A stretch of DNA of 64,000 nt from CAYZNE01 sp964461035 (GCA_964461035.1 CAYWRI010000002.1:55635-119634), one strand, 5' to 3'; shown: positions 17,356-30,900, counted from the stretch's first letter. The notes: generated by a model from the letters alone, not told the origin. Made by a program: numbers and translations.

Positions 17356-20300
17356 TTATTTGAATAAATTTGATAAACTACTTATTATTCTACTTATATA
17401 ATTTGATTGAGAATTACTTTGTTGATATGCTTTTCCTCCCAGATTTATTTGTTTCAATTTTGGAATTTTATTCAAAGATTTTTTTTCTTTTATTTCTTTT
17501 TTTTCAATTACAATTTCTTTTTTAATATCTGTATTATCAATACACTTATTTGTTTTTTTATCACAAATTAGGGGATTTGAACACCCACATTTTTGACAAT
17601 TTTGAACCAATTTATTTTCATTACAATAATATGGTTGTTTTTCTGAACATGCACCTCTTGGAAGACTTTCACAAGTATTTTGTATGATGCATTGTCCATG
17701 TTCACAAAGTTCAGGACAATCATATCTTTCTTTTGCCATGTTATTGTTTACACAATAAAATTCAATAAGTGTTCGATCTTCACAGTAATCTGTATAAGTT
17801 TCAGGATTGCTTTGAATTGTTCCGGATATTTCATAAGTGATTGTTCCTTGTACTTCATAATTTATTCCTTGATCTGAATCTTCACATATTCTTCCTTCAC
17901 AAGTTCCATCCTGTAAACAAATTTCATTGTTTGAACATCCACATTCTTGACAATTTTCTACTAAATTAGTGTTTTCACAATATAAAGGTTGATTTATTGA
18001 ACAGGCATTGTTTAAGGTTCCATCTTCACAATTAGTAATAATAACTTCTATTGCTATTGGTAAATAATCTTCTGCAAACTCAAATATGTAGGGATCATCA
18101 CAAATATCAAATGGTTCTTCATCATCATAACATTCATTATCACTCCAGTAATTTCCTATTATGTCACTATTCCAAAAATTAGTTCCTTCGTCATAAGCAT
18201 TTACATCGTTTTCAATAAATTCATTACCATAAATTAAATTATCATTTGAAAATTCACTTGATCTTATGCCCGTATAAAATGGATTATATTCATTTTCACA
18301 ATTCAAACCATTAAATTTTATGTGATTGTAACTTATATTATTATATTTTACAGATGCATCAAAAATATGAATATCATTACCAAACAACCAAATACCATCA
18401 CATGCGTTATTTTCAATTTCATTATTATAGATTAGATTATAGTTAGAAGCAAACATCATAATTCCGTCCTTTTGGTTGTTAGAAATAGTATTGTTAATTA
18501 CAGAACAATTATTAGATGCATAAATAATTAAGCCATATTCATCATGATCAAATATATTATTATTTTCAATAACATTTTCAATTCCAGTATTTAAAATAAT
18601 TCCAGAACCAACACCTTCTCCATTAATAAAATTATTTCTAATTAAATTATAACTACTTCCTCTTTGCAAATCTATATTTCTATTTGAGTTTTCATGAATA
18701 TAACTTTCTTCAATAATATTATAGTTGCTAGGAACATTATTTTCTTTAACTAATTCTATTCCCTTATTGTTATTGTATATATCTAATTGGCTCAATTCGT
18801 TATTAGTTGCTCCTTTCAGTGATACACCAATATCAAAATTAGTAAAAGAACAATCTATAATATTTATATTTGAACCACTACTCATTATGCCTGCCCCTGT
18901 GTTGTTACCAGTTATGGTCTTTCCATGACAATTTAATGTTATATCTTCAACGGTTGAATTAATTATAAATCCATTTTCTAAACAATTAATGTCATCATAG
19001 AGATCATAATCTTCTGTTAGTTCAATATTACAATCATTTGTTTCAATTGATACTCCTAAAGCAATTGTTTTAAGTTGATTATCTCCTTCACAGTATAGTC
19101 TGTTATAACTAGAAATATACTCGCAATTTGATGTCAATTCCCATCCTGTTAAACATTCTTCTGTTTCAAATGACCAATTTTCACAAGCATACATTTTGAA
19201 ATCTATGTTTTCTAAAGGTTCTTCTATGTTAAAGCTTTCAAAGTCAGTTATACTGATTATTTGTCCTGTATATCCATATTCTGTAACCCAATCTGTTTCA
19301 GTTGCATAGACTGCATATAATTGTTTATCTTCATCTATAATTGTTTCATTATAATATTCTGATGTTTGAATCATATAATCTTGAATATAAGAGTTTTCGT
19401 AATTAATAATAAATATTTTGCCTGAGTCTTCAAGAGAATTTTCATCAAAATCTTCTATATGTGCAATAATTATATCTTCTATTTCAGACGGATTTATTAT
19501 TGTTAATCCATTAGTAAATCCTTCATAATTATCCATTACAACATATCTTTCTACTGGATTTCCATTTGAATCAAATAAATTTAATGATGATGTAAATATT
19601 TCTTCAAATTCTGTGTAATTATAATAGTTGGTTACATAGTTTGAATTAGTGTCTGCTATTTCAATAAATCCCTCTTCGGGAGATGCAAATGAGATTCTCT
19701 TTAATTCAAATGTGGTATATTGTTCTAATGCATAAATGTCTATTCCTCGAAAACTAATGTTTATGATATGTTCTCCTGTGGAATATTCTATTGGTTGTTG
19801 ATTGCTTGAATAGATTCTGTTGTATCCTTCTTCTGGATAAAGTCTACCGCTGACGCTTAAATTTATGGGTTCACTAACATTTATTCCCATTTCAATAACT
19901 AATTTATCGTACAATCCATTATCGTTTAAATCAATAGGGGTTTCTGTATATAAATTTGTTAATGTGACTGAAGGTCTTTCAAATTCTTCATATTCGTATT
20001 CTTCCATATATTCATAAATACTTTTCTGTAAAATTGTATTGTAGTTAGTATCACTAAAGTATATTCCGTTAAATCTCATATCTTCAAATTCGGATAAATA
20101 TATTTCAATTCCGTCAAATAGTATTGTTGCATTTTGAATTCCTTCTTCTAAAAACAGGGGTTGATTCCACTGTGCGTAAATTCTTCTTGAATCTAAATTT
20201 ATGCTTGCTTCAAGATTGTATTCTCCTGCTTCTGTTACGTTGATTTCAACTTTTATTGCTAAGTAATCGTATAATTCGTTTTCATTTTCGTCAATTCCTT

Positions 20301-21623
20301 CGTGATAAAATCTATTTTCATACATTATTTCTGGTTTTTCAAATTGATTATATGAAAATAGTCCTTCATATTCTGCGTATATATTAAAATAGAAATTTTC
20401 GTTTGTATTAAGATTTCTGAAAGATATTTCTTGAACTTCAATATCATCATTTAACTCTAATTCAGAATTATAAATATCTTGTCCTCTAAATAAAACTTGA
20501 ATATTTTGATTACCTTCTTCTAAATATATTTCATTTTCTAAACTGTCATAGTTTTCGTTATTGATTTCGATTTCTTCTTGAATTCTATAATTGCCTGCCT
20601 CTGTTATAGTAACATTGTTATTGATAACTAAGTAATCATATAATCCATTATTATTCGTATCAAGTCCTTCAATATTTGTTATACTTATAAAATCTATAGC
20701 AGTAGGTTCAAATTCTGTGTAATTATAATTGTTGGTTTGATAATTGGAAATAATGGTCGGCATTTCTTCTTCAGGAGAATTAAATGAAATTCCATTTAAG
20801 TGAAATGTGGTGTCTTGTTCTAATGCATAAATGTCTACTCCTAGAAAACTGAGGTTTATAGTGTGTTCTCCTATAGAATATTCTATTGGTTGTTGATTAC
20901 TTGAATAGACTCTATTGTATCCTTCTTCAGGATAAAGTCTAGCACTTGCACTTAAATTTATAGGTTCACTAACATTTATTCCTACTTCAATAACTAATTT
21001 ATCATAGAGTTCATTATTGTCTAAATCAATAGGGGTTTCTGTAAATGAATTTGTTAATGTGACTGAAGGTCTTTCAAATTCTTCATATTCGTATTCTTCT
21101 ATATATTCATAAATATTTTCCTCCAGAATTGTATTGTAGTTAGTATCACTAAATTGTATGTGGTTAAGCACCATATTTTCAAATTCGGATAAGTATATTT
21201 CAATTCCGTCAAATAGTATTGTTGCATTTTGAATTCCTTCTTCTAAAAACACGGGCTGATTCCAATAAGTGTAAATTGTTTGATAGTCTAAATTCATGTT
21301 TGCTTCAAGATAATATTCTCCTGCTTCTGTTACGTTAATTTCAACTTTTATTGCTAAGTAATCGTATAATCCGTTTTCATTTTCGTCAATTCCTTCATGA
21401 TAAAATCTATTTTCATACATTATTTTAGGTCTTTCGAATTCTTCATATTCGTATCCTTCTATATATTCGTAAATGTTTTTTTCTAGAATTGTATTGTAGT
21501 TAGTATCACTAAAGTGTATTTCGTTGAATCTCATATCTTCAAATTCAGATGAATATAGTTCAATTCCATCAAATAGTATTGTTGCATTTTGAATTCCTTC
21601 TTCTAAAAACACGGGCTGATTCC
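17356..21623 (-). CDS. Giant repeat surface lipoprotein, C-terminal part (broken by assembly gap)
   Basis: About 1420 residues, continuing the lipoprotein whose N-terminus is at 24665; the break is a 100-N gap. It begins with repeats of about 100-130 residues, each with D-x-N-x-N-GLYDYL-type acidic loops (likely Ca binding), EAGEY..., FLEEGIQNATILFDG and YEEFERP. A right-handed beta-helix follows in the region of INIIDCSFTNFDIGVSL, IIYASNNCSVINNTISNN and NNEIENNACDGIW (NosD/PbH1 type). Then come Cys-rich modules (ENCQECGCSNNEIC, QNCQKCGCSNPLIC) and a basic tail. Probably a large adhesin or polysaccharide-binding surface protein. There is no C-terminal membrane helix, so the anchor is the N-terminal lipid. 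Confidence 0.75.
17680..18040 (-). repeat. Tandem Cys-rich modules inside the giant lipoprotein
   Basis: Within the protein, the patterns C-x-NNxLVxNCQxCGCSNxxIC occur twice (around 17930-18000 and 17570-17640) with a related Cys-containing module between (CEDRTLIEFYCVNN, DCPELCEHGQC). They are likely disulfide-rich and would need an oxidising exterior. Confidence 0.5.
19600..21620 (-). repeat. Long coding tandem repeats of the giant lipoprotein
   Basis: Near-identical DNA blocks recur. For example, the stretch around 20450-20700 is almost repeated at 21870-22140, and the block around 19960-20300 recurs at 21060-21420. The units encode about 100-130 residues each. The assembly gap lies within this array, so the copy number is not known. 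Confidence 0.8.
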
Positions 21624-21723
21624 NNNNNNNNNNNNNNNNNNNNNNNNNNNNNNNNNNNNNNNNNNNNNNNNNNNNNNNNNNNNNNNNNNNNNNNNNNNNN
21701 NNNNNNNNNNNNNNNNNNNNNNN
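21624..21723. other. Assembly gap of 100 N
   Basis: Exactly 100 N in a row, the conventional length for a scaffold gap of unknown size. The flanks are repeat units of the same gene, so a repeat collapse caused the break and the true protein is longer than it appears. Confidence 0.98.
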
Positions 21724-24665
21724 TCAATTCCTTCATGATAAAATCTATTTTCATACATTATTTTAGGTCTTTCGAATTGATCATATGAAAATAGTCCTTC
21801 ATATCCTGTATATGAGTTAAAATAGAAATTCTCGTGTGTATCAAGATTTCTGAAATATATTTCTTGAATTTCAATATCATCATTTAACTCTAATTCAGAA
21901 TTATAAATATCTTGTCCTCTAAATAAAACTTGAATATTTTGATTACCTTCTTCTAAATATATTTCATTTTCTAAACTGTCATAGTTTTCGTTATTGATTT
22001 CGATTTCTTCTTGAATTCTATAATTGCCTGCCTCTGTTATAGTAACATTGTTATTGATAACTAAGTAATCATATAATCCATTATTATTCGTATCAAGTCC
22101 TTCAATACTTGTTATACTTATAAAATCTATAGCAGTAGGTTCAAAATCATAATAGTTTAATCCTGTAATTACATAATTTGGATGATCAAATGTTTCCAAA
22201 TTTGTAATTTCCATGTCATTAAAAATAATGGGATCGCTGAATCTTTCTCTAAATAAATCTTCTGCTTCAAAACTAAAAGTTATATTTTGAATACCTTCTT
22301 CATAATCATCTGTTAAGTATCTAAATGCATAACTATTTTCCTCTTCATTTTCTGAGTATAGTGATGCTCTAATAGTATATGTTCCTGCTTCATTAACTTC
22401 AATTTCTCTTTGTAAATGTAAATAATCATATAGTCCATTTCCATCTGTGTCTTCAACAGAATGATTAATATAATTTAATGGAACAACTGCAGGAAGTTCA
22501 AAATCTAAATAAGAATAGCCTGTTACTTCTTGCGCTTCATCATATTGAAAAATATTGTTCCAGTTTATTGGATTTACAATATTCAAATTTAATATATTGA
22601 AAGGACCATATTCCTTAGTTGAATAAATTTTATATCCTTGAATCATAAAACTAATATTTTGTTTTCCTGTTTCTAATATGTTTTCTTGAATTTCTGGATA
22701 CATATAATATTCCCCCAGCTCTAAATACATTCGAAAGTCATATGTGCCTATTTCATTAACTTCAATTTCTTCAATAATTTCCAAGTAATCATATAATCCG
22801 TTTTCATCTTCATCAATTCCTCTAGTGTCATAAGTTCCTGTGTATATAACTTTAGGTTGTTCAAAATCATCATAATTATAATTTGAGATTTCATAATCAG
22901 GATATTTTGTTAAAATTGTTTCATAGTTTTTTCTGAGTGTAACTCGATTTAATAGGTATGTTTCATTATTTTCTTCTAAATAAATTTCAGAACCTTGGAA
23001 ATACATACTAATATTTGTAACTCCTTCTTCTAAAAACTCGTCATCTCTCCATTCTGAATAAATATAATTATTGTTAATGTTTAATTTTCCTTCAACGCCA
23101 TAATATCCATCATTCATAACTAAAACTTTTGCATCAACGACTAAATAATCATACAATCCATTTTCATCATCATCAATTCCATGATAACTATAGTTTAAAA
23201 TATAAATATCTTTTTCCTCTACATTCAAAACATATTCTGTTTCAGTAGGTGTTTGATATAATCCTGTAGTTTCATTATATTTAATAGAGATATTGTAATC
23301 TTCAAGAGACTCAAAAGGTATTTCATAAAGAAAGTATTGCATATCGCCTTCGCCCAGATAAACATCGTTAATATAATATTTGGCTTTTAGTTTGTTAGAA
23401 TTATTATTATTATTATTGTTTTCATCTAAACAATTGCAACCAATATTTACTTCATCAGTTTTGTAATATTCTTGATTTGCATGCTTTGAACAATCAATAG
23501 TTATTGTTTTTCCTTTTAAAGAAATAGGGCTAATTGAATAAGAAATTAAATTATTCTGGTAATTTAAAATATCTATTTTCAAATCAACGCTTTCAATATT
23601 TTCATCAGTTATCAAAAGATCTGATTGATACAAACCATTAATATTATTTACAGTTAATTGTTCCCAATTTTGATTTAAATTTGTTCTATAAAATATATTA
23701 ACACTTGAAATACCTTGTTCATCAGTAACATTTGCAATTATTTGAACAGGTTGATTTAATGTTATTAAATCAGGCGTTTTTAAATAATTTAATTTTGGAA
23801 GATAAGTGTATTCTCCTGCAACAATTTCAAATTCTGAATTTAATTTAATTTTATCCCATAAATTCTGAGTTGTATTAAATGATAAATTAAATGTATAATT
23901 TCCTATATTCAAGTATTGGTTTAAATGCTCATATTTCCAAGAATGGAATCCAAGATCTTGTTGGGTAAATAAATAACCATTTCTGAATAATTTGTAGTGT
24001 GGATTTGAATAACTATTTGAGTCAGGTTGAAGATATAAATAAGTTTCATTATTAAGAGATCTTAGAAATTCTCCATCAAGTCGTAAATTTTTCATTCCAG
24101 ATAAAAGATTTTCAATTATTAGATTAGTTGGTTTATATCTTGTTTTACCATAATTAAGTTCTTTATAATCTCCTTCTTTAAATGCGCTAAAACTCAAAGA
24201 ATTATTATGAGTTATTTCTTCTCGTATAAAACTGGCATAAGTCTCTGTTCCTTCACTTAACATTGTTGATGCTTGAACAATACTTATTTGCCAAGGTTGA
24301 GAATAATCTTCAGGATTATCAATACCCCCATAAATATAATAAGTTCTTTTTAAAGGTGCAATAAACCGATAGTTAAGTCCTGACACAAGTCCTACTCCTG
24401 GTTTCATCCAAAAATAATAATTATGAAAAGTGTCAGGCGCATTTGCTTCAAAATCAAAACTTGCATTATATGTTGCATAATTTTCTGTTCTAAGATCTAA
24501 AGTTCTGTTTGTGGATTCATTAATATTGTGCAAAATCCATCCTGCAAAATATTGCTCTTCTGCGAAAACATATTCTTGGTTACTACTTCCTGAACATCCT
24601 GATAATATTACTAAAGACAAAATAAGTAGCGCTATTAAAATTTGTATATTACTTATTTTATTCAT
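21724..24665 (-). CDS. Giant repeat surface lipoprotein, N-terminal part
   Basis: About 980 residues before the gap. It starts with MNKISNIQILIALLILSLVILSGC-type signal and lipobox (Cys at about residue 24), so the protein is lipid anchored. The next 350 residues are beta-rich and include a Cys pair region (CSKHANQEYY, GCNCLDENNNNN). From about residue 490, five or more repeats begin with phrases like GIDDDENGLYDYLVV and EDTDGNGLYDYLHL, calcium-loop-like, each followed by a predicted beta sandwich ending in YDDFEQP. The start overlaps the end of the subtilase gene by 8 bases, so the two are co-translated and the protease may process this protein or share its location. Confidence 0.78.
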
Positions 24666-27492
24666 TTATAGGTACCCCACTAGTTCTAAAAAACACATCT
24701 GTATCTAGATTTTCTGATGGCCTATTTGAAACATATAAATTTTTATTACCTATTGTTGGATCACTCATTGTAAAACAATATCTCATATCTAATTCTCTAT
24801 TTTTATGACAAACGCCTTTTTCCCATAAATCTAATTTTAAATCTCTATTATCAAAAGATTTTTCAACAACTGTAAATAAATTATCTTCAGTATAATTTAA
24901 TGTGACTTCTTCATTTCCTTGAACAGGCAAATTAATAGATCCCATTAACATAACTTCAGGAAATATATAAAAATCTGAAAAAAATGAATAAACATATTCA
25001 TTTCCTCCAGGAATATATATTGTTTTTGAATTTGCTTCGTTTTCTACATAATCTGAATAAAAATATTTAAAATTTACATCTTGAATTAGGATTAGTGGTG
25101 TTCCTCCAGCATTATCAAAATTAATAGTTAATTCAGATAATTTGTTTGCAACATAGGGTATTCTCATAGTTTTATTTGATGTAGATTCATTAATATTTAT
25201 AAATCCTGTAAATGAACCTTCTATGTTAATATTTTCATTTAATTGAAAGTTTACTGTTTCTTGATTATTTGCAGGAATTGTGATAACATTGGATTGTCCT
25301 TCATCAAAATTAATAATGTTAGCTTCTTGCTGACTAAATATTTCAGTACCTAATCCAATATTTAGTTCAATAGTAATAGGATAATTTTTTAAATTTTTAA
25401 CAAGTATCTCAGATGTATTAGAATCTTCTTCAAAATTAATTGACAAAGGATTGATATTAATTGTTGGGGACATTGCTTCAAGAACATTTATTAAACCCGT
25501 TCCTTGTTCAACAGGTAAATAATCTTTATTTATGCAATTAGGTACGATTTCACATATGTTTGTGTTTAAATACTGACACTCTTCTATGGCCCATCCTTGA
25601 CAATGATTATTTTCCCATTCACAATCTCTTGGAACTTGTAAACATTCTGATTCATTAAAATTAGAACAAGAATATTCAAAATCTTCTTCTGAATTATTAA
25701 TGACGCATTTAATTTGATTAACGCTTGTTGTCATTAATGCTGATTTAATTTCTTGAGGTGTTAAAGAAGGATTAGCATCTAATAATAATGCAACTACTCC
25801 TGCAACATGTGGTGTTGCCATAGAAGTTCCAGAAATTGCTGTATGTTCATCATCTAAACATTGATTATCTTCCCACGCATTTTCATGTTGTGCAGCACAT
25901 ATGCTTATGCCTGGGGCGATAATGTCTGGTTTTGAAACAATTTTTTTAGACCATAAAACAGGTCCTCTTGAACTAAATTCTGCCAAAGATTCTATGTGTT
26001 GATTTGGCTTAGAAGATGCTCCAACAGTTATTGCTTTTCTTGCAGTTCCAGGAGAACCAATCGAATTATAGTATGGTCCATCGTTTCCTGCTGCAATAAC
26101 TGCAACAATTCCTGATTCAACAGCATTATCTATTGCTTGCGATGCTGGATCATCAGGATTTCCTGAACCTCCCAAACTTAAAGAAATAATATCAACTTCT
26201 GATTGAACTGCTTTTTCAATTCCTGCAATAATTCCTGATATTGATCCACTTCCTTCAGAACTAAGAACTTTGATTGCATGAATGTTTGCACCGGGTGCAA
26301 CTCCAACAATTGTTCCGTTTCCAGCAGCAATTCCTGCACAATGAGTTCCATGTCCATGATCATCTAATGCTGAATTGAATCCGTGATCTTCATCATTTCC
26401 ATTATGACATGATTCATAACAATCTTCATCAATAATTCTTCCAATTAAATCAGGATGATATTTATCAACACCTGTATCAAGAATAGCAATAGTTATACCA
26501 GTTCCATAAAATCCTAAATCCCACAATTCGTCTGCTTTAATTATTTCAACAGAATCATATAAGTTTGCTAGAATAATATTATCTTCGTATACTTTTACAT
26601 TAGGAAGTTTTTTAACTTCTTTTAATTCTCTATCTGTTAATTTTACTGCCATTCCATTAAATGTTTCTTTAAATTCATTTTTTATTTGAGATTCTTTAAA
26701 TGAACTAATTTTTCCCTTAATATCTTTTTTGAATTGATCTTGTTCACTTTCAATAGAACTTGCTATTTCTTGTTTTGTTTTCCTAATTCCTTTATTTAAT
26801 TGTTCTAAAATTGGTTCTTCTTCAAATTCGAGAACATAGCTGGAATAAAATTTTATAGAGTATTCTTTGGTATTTAAACTATTTAAACCATATAAGTTTC
26901 CATCAGAATCAATACTTAATTCAACATTGTTTTGATTTTCATCCATAAAGTTAACATGTTGAAGTTCAGTTCCTAATGGGAGATAATTTGTAATTATTTG
27001 TGTTTCAGTTCCATCTAATTTAGAAATTTCCATTCTGAAAGATGTTGGTTCTTCAACAGTTTGAACTGGCTTTTCTTCAGGAATTTCAAGATATTCATCA
27101 TCTTTTATTTCATTACGACAATTTTTCCGAGCTCTATTAAAAAAATAGATTAATTGTGTATCTAATATTTTATCTTTAAATTCAGAATAATCATTTTCGT
27201 AAAATCTTAGTTTTTCTTTTAATAGTTTTATTGTTCGTATATATTCGTTTTCAACACAGTTTTGATTGAGATTTTCAATAGATTTTAGTTTTTCTAAGTG
27301 TTTATTAGTTTCTCGGATTAAATCTTCAATATTTTCAAGAGTATTGATTGAGTTAGTGACTTTTTCTTCTGTGATTTTTTGATTTGTAAGTTCTTCTTCT
27401 TGATTTAAAAATGATAATTTTGCTTGAGCAAAACTCATCAGAATTAATATAATAATTAAACTAAGAACTATGAACGCATTTTTTTTATTCAT
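24658..27492 (-). CDS. Secreted subtilisin-like serine protease (S8)
   Basis: 944 residues. Signal peptide 1-24, a long coiled-coil-like pro-region (about 30-300) that ends in an I9-inhibitor-like KLTDRELKEVKKLPNVKVYED, then the S8 domain with Asp339 (AILDTGVD), His381 (DHGHGTHCAG), the oxyanion Asn470 (AAGNDGP) and Ser557 (GTSMATPHVAG). A Cys-rich insert (about 596-660) and beta domains follow. It is probably secreted, self-activating and loosely surface bound. A strong AGGTGAT ribosome site sits 6 bases before the ATG, and a TATA box (27558-27567) gives a leader of about 40 bases. It is the first gene of an operon with the giant lipoprotein. Confidence 0.92.
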   Translation of the reverse strand: MNKKNAFIVLSLIIILILMSFAQAKLSFLNQEEELTNQKITEEKVTNSINTLENIEDLIRETNKHLEKLKSIENLNQNCVENEYIRTIKLLKEKLRFYENDYSEFKDKILDTQLIYFFNRARKNCRNEIKDDEYLEIPEEKPVQTVEEPTSFRMEISKLDGTETQIITNYLPLGTELQHVNFMDENQNNVELSIDSDGNLYGLNSLNTKEYSIKFYSSYVLEFEEEPILEQLNKGIRKTKQEIASSIESEQDQFKKDIKGKISSFKESQIKNEFKETFNGMAVKLTDRELKEVKKLPNVKVYEDNIILANLYDSVEIIKADELWDLGFYGTGITIAILDTGVDKYHPDLIGRIIDEDCYESCHNGNDEDHGFNSALDDHGHGTHCAGIAAGNGTIVGVAPGANIHAIKVLSSEGSGSISGIIAGIEKAVQSEVDIISLSLGGSGNPDDPASQAIDNAVESGIVAVIAAGNDGPYYNSIGSPGTARKAITVGASSKPNQHIESLAEFSSRGPVLWSKKIVSKPDIIAPGISICAAQHENAWEDNQCLDDEHTAISGTSMATPHVAGVVALLLDANPSLTPQEIKSALMTTSVNQIKCVINNSEEDFEYSCSNFNESECLQVPRDCEWENNHCQGWAIEECQYLNTNICEIVPNCINKDYLPVEQGTGLINVLEAMSPTININPLSINFEEDSNTSEILVKNLKNYPITIELNIGLGTEIFSQQEANIINFDEGQSNVITIPANNQETVNFQLNENINIEGSFTGFININESTSNKTMRIPYVANKLSELTINFDNAGGTPLILIQDVNFKYFYSDYVENEANSKTIYIPGGNEYVYSFFSDFYIFPEVMLMGSINLPVQGNEEVTLNYTEDNLFTVVEKSFDNRDLKLDLWEKGVCHKNRELDMRYCFTMSDPTIGNKNLYVSNRPSENLDTDVFFRTSGVPINE

Positions 27493-27967
27493 TTAAATCA
27501 CCTGCACGATATCGTTAAATAATATTAGATAACATAACAAATCATATTTTGGTAAAAAGTATTTATAAAATTTCCCTTTGTTTTTAGTAATTTTCAGAAA
27601 TTAAAACAAAAAATAAAAAGGGTATGTTTCAACAGGCAATACTTGAGTATTATCTACTAAGCTTCGGTTTTAAGAGTATTACCTAACAATAAATCTTTTT
27701 TTGGGAAATGAATATTATAAGATTTATTATGTGTCTTAATAATTTCAAATAAAGTTAAAGTATCCTTAAAACACATATTTCATTAAATAGTGTAATCAAC
27801 TACCACAAATAACAGAATTAATAAATAATGAAATTTTAATTATTGAAATTAAGTTTAATACTTACAACTCATAATCAAAACTACCTCTGCAATCTAAACT
27901 GAGGTATTAAGTTTCTTTGAGCCTAATCAAATTAAAGTTTATCAAAGAAATAGGGAAAAATAGATAA
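27493..27967. other. Intergenic region between two secreted protease genes
   Basis: 475 bases between divergent genes. TTTATAAA near 27560 suits the subtilase promoter. A hairpin at 27635-27683 (AATACT/AGTATT, closing GG/CC, inner stem with a TTCG loop) is the only structure seen. The rest is AT-rich with nothing supportable. Confidence 0.5.
27635..27683. other. Stem-loop with a C(TTCG)G tetraloop
   Basis: AATACT (27638-27643) pairs with AGTATT (27675-27680), extended by GG/CC, and an inner AAGC/GTTT stem closes a TTCG loop at 27663-27666. UUCG loops are very stable in RNA. No function can be assigned; it could be a small RNA or a leader structure of either gene. Confidence 0.3.
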
Positions 27968-30900
27968 ATGAAAAATCAAATTAATTTAGTAATTTTCTGT
28001 ATACTTACTATTATACTAATTAATTCCTGTTTAGCAATTTCTAATCCTGCAGCAGTTTTCTGTATTGAGCAAGGTGGAAATTACATTAGTAGAATTGACG
28101 CAAATAATAATGAATATGGTATTTGTATAATTAATAATAGAGAAATAGATGGGTGGGAATATTACAGAGAAAATAATGTAGTTCAAATAAGAAACAAGAG
28201 TAATATGACTAACCATACTAAAGTTAAAGCAAACATTTCTGAAAGTAGTATCTGGAGTCAATATTTATCAAAAGTGAATACAACAAATAACTTGATATTT
28301 CCTAAAACAACAACCCCTTTAACAAGATATCCTTCTGAACTCGATTGGCGAAATTATACTGCTGGTGATTGGACAACACCTATAGGGGACCAAGGATACT
28401 CCTGTGGTAGTTGTTGGGCTTTTGCAGCAATGGGAATGGTTGAAATAGCAATTAATTTGAATCTTAACAATTCTGAGTATGATTTGGATTTATCAGAACA
28501 AGATTTAATATCCTGTAGCGATGCAGGAGACTGTGATGGTGGGTATACACATCACGCACTAAGATATATAAGAGATAATGGAACAGTTAAAGAATCTTGT
28601 TTTGAATATACTGGAACCGATAATCAATGTTCTAATCGATGTGCGAATTGGAGTAATGAATTAATTAAGGACAATTATTCGCAAGTCTCAGCAACAGAAA
28701 CAGCAATTAAAAATGCAATAACCGCTTATGGTTCTGTAAGCGCATCTTTAATGGTTTGTCATGATTTTGCAATATATGATAATGGTGTTTATGACCATTC
28801 TGGAGATGTTTACGATGATTCTACTTGTTGGTCTTCTTGGTCACCTAGCTCAACTTTAAGTAATATGAATGGACATGCAGTTTCAATTGTGGGTTACAAC
28901 TCAGATGGTTGGATTATTAAAAATAGTTGGGGAACTACCTGGGGACTAGAAGGGTATGGAATAATCGATTATTCTCAAACAGTATATGATTATTCAGAAT
29001 GGTATGACTCAGTATTTGGTTCAGGAGATGATAGAATTTTTTTCTTATGGTACAGTCATACAGTAACAAGCACAGATATTGACAATGATGGAATTTTAGA
29101 TGGTGTAGATAATTGTTTTAATATATCCAATCATAATCAAACAGATACAGATAATGATTTGTTAGGTGATGTTTGCGACGAATGTCCTTTACAATCAGGA
29201 TTACTAGTTTACAATGGATGTCCTGATAATTCATCTCCAGTAATAACTAACATAAGTTTATCAGATTATATATTTTCAAATGGAAGTAGTATTTTTGTTA
29301 ATGTAATTGTCACAGATGAAACTGAAGTGATAAATGTAACCGCGGATGGGTTCACATTATCAAAGATTAATTCTACTAATGACTGGACAGGTTATGCTAA
29401 TCTTACTGCATCGCCATTAAATATTACTGCAGTAGATAATGATAATAACATAGTATCAAATACGAGTATTACATTTATTATTGATAATGTATTTCCTGTA
29501 TTAAATGAATTTGTTTGCAGTAATACGATAGTTCAAAGAGGATCAAAGGTTTTTGTTAGTTTGAACGTAAGTGATAATATAGCTATTGAAAATGTAAGTG
29601 TTGAAAATCAAATGTTGGGAAAAAATAATGGATTATGGTCTGCAAATATTACTTTAAATGAAGAACCATTTAATATTACAATATATGATAACGCAAGTAA
29701 TTTTATAACAAACAATAGTATTAATTATACGTTTGATGATATTTCTCCATCAAGTCAAGCGTATTTACTTTTTAACAATACTATTACATCTAGTTCAAGA
29801 TGGTACAATGAAACAATAAGTATAATAATTAATGCGACAGATAATATTGAAATGAACCATATAGATTATAAGTTTTCTAATTCTTCAAGTTGGATAAGAT
29901 ATAATTCAAGTTTTAATGTTACAGATAAAATTACAGATAACAAAATATTTTACAGAGCAACAGATAATGCTAGTAACATAGAAATAACTAAATTTATTGA
30001 TGCAAAAATAGATAAAGAAAAACCAGAAGTTAGTAACATCAGATTAAGTTCAACAATAAGTCCTTCAAATGAAGAAATAAGACTTTTTCTTAGAGCAACA
30101 GATACAGATTCTAGAATAGAAAGAGTTATTGCAGAACTCAATAATTCAGAATATAATCTTTCTTTGAATAGTGGATTAGATGAATATGTTGGAACACTAA
30201 TAGCGCCCAGTAATGAAGGCGCTTACACAATTAACATTAGTGTTTATGATAACGCGGGAAATATAAATATTAGTCAAACAACTTTACAAGTAAGAAATGG
30301 ATTTCCATTAATAAATCCAAGTATAGCTAACAATAGTTTTGTAAAAAATTCAACACAAATCTATTTTGAATTGTATAATGTTACATCAGGTTATTATAAT
30401 TATTCCAATCACAACAACACGCTCATTTTTAATCAAAATCAAACAATAATTGTAACTGTTGTGAATTTAGAAAATTTTAGTATTTTTTTTAATATTTCAA
30501 GTGAAACTAATAATTCTGTTAAAGAGTTTATTTATCATGTTGATAATCAAAAGCCAAAATTGAACATTACAAATTTAGAAGAAAATCAAATTTTGAATGG
30601 AAGTTATGAAATTGTATTTGGATGTTCAGACGCAGAATCAGGTGTTAATAATACAATACTTATTTTAGATAATTCAACCAGAACTATCAATAATTCAATA
30701 GATTATTATAACTTAGATACATTTTTGCTGAATGATTCTGGACATACTGCAGAATTTATATGCTATGATTATGCAAATAATTTTAATTCTACAATTATTA
30801 ATTTCTCAGTTAACAATAATTTCCTATTAGTAAAAGAAGTAACTCAAGGTTATGTTTTATTTGAAAATACACATTTAGAAAATTATATACAAATGATTTC

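Noticed and set aside
21549..21788. Reading frames running through the N gap
   Set aside because: They exist only because N codons do not stop translation; the frame across the gap cannot be known.
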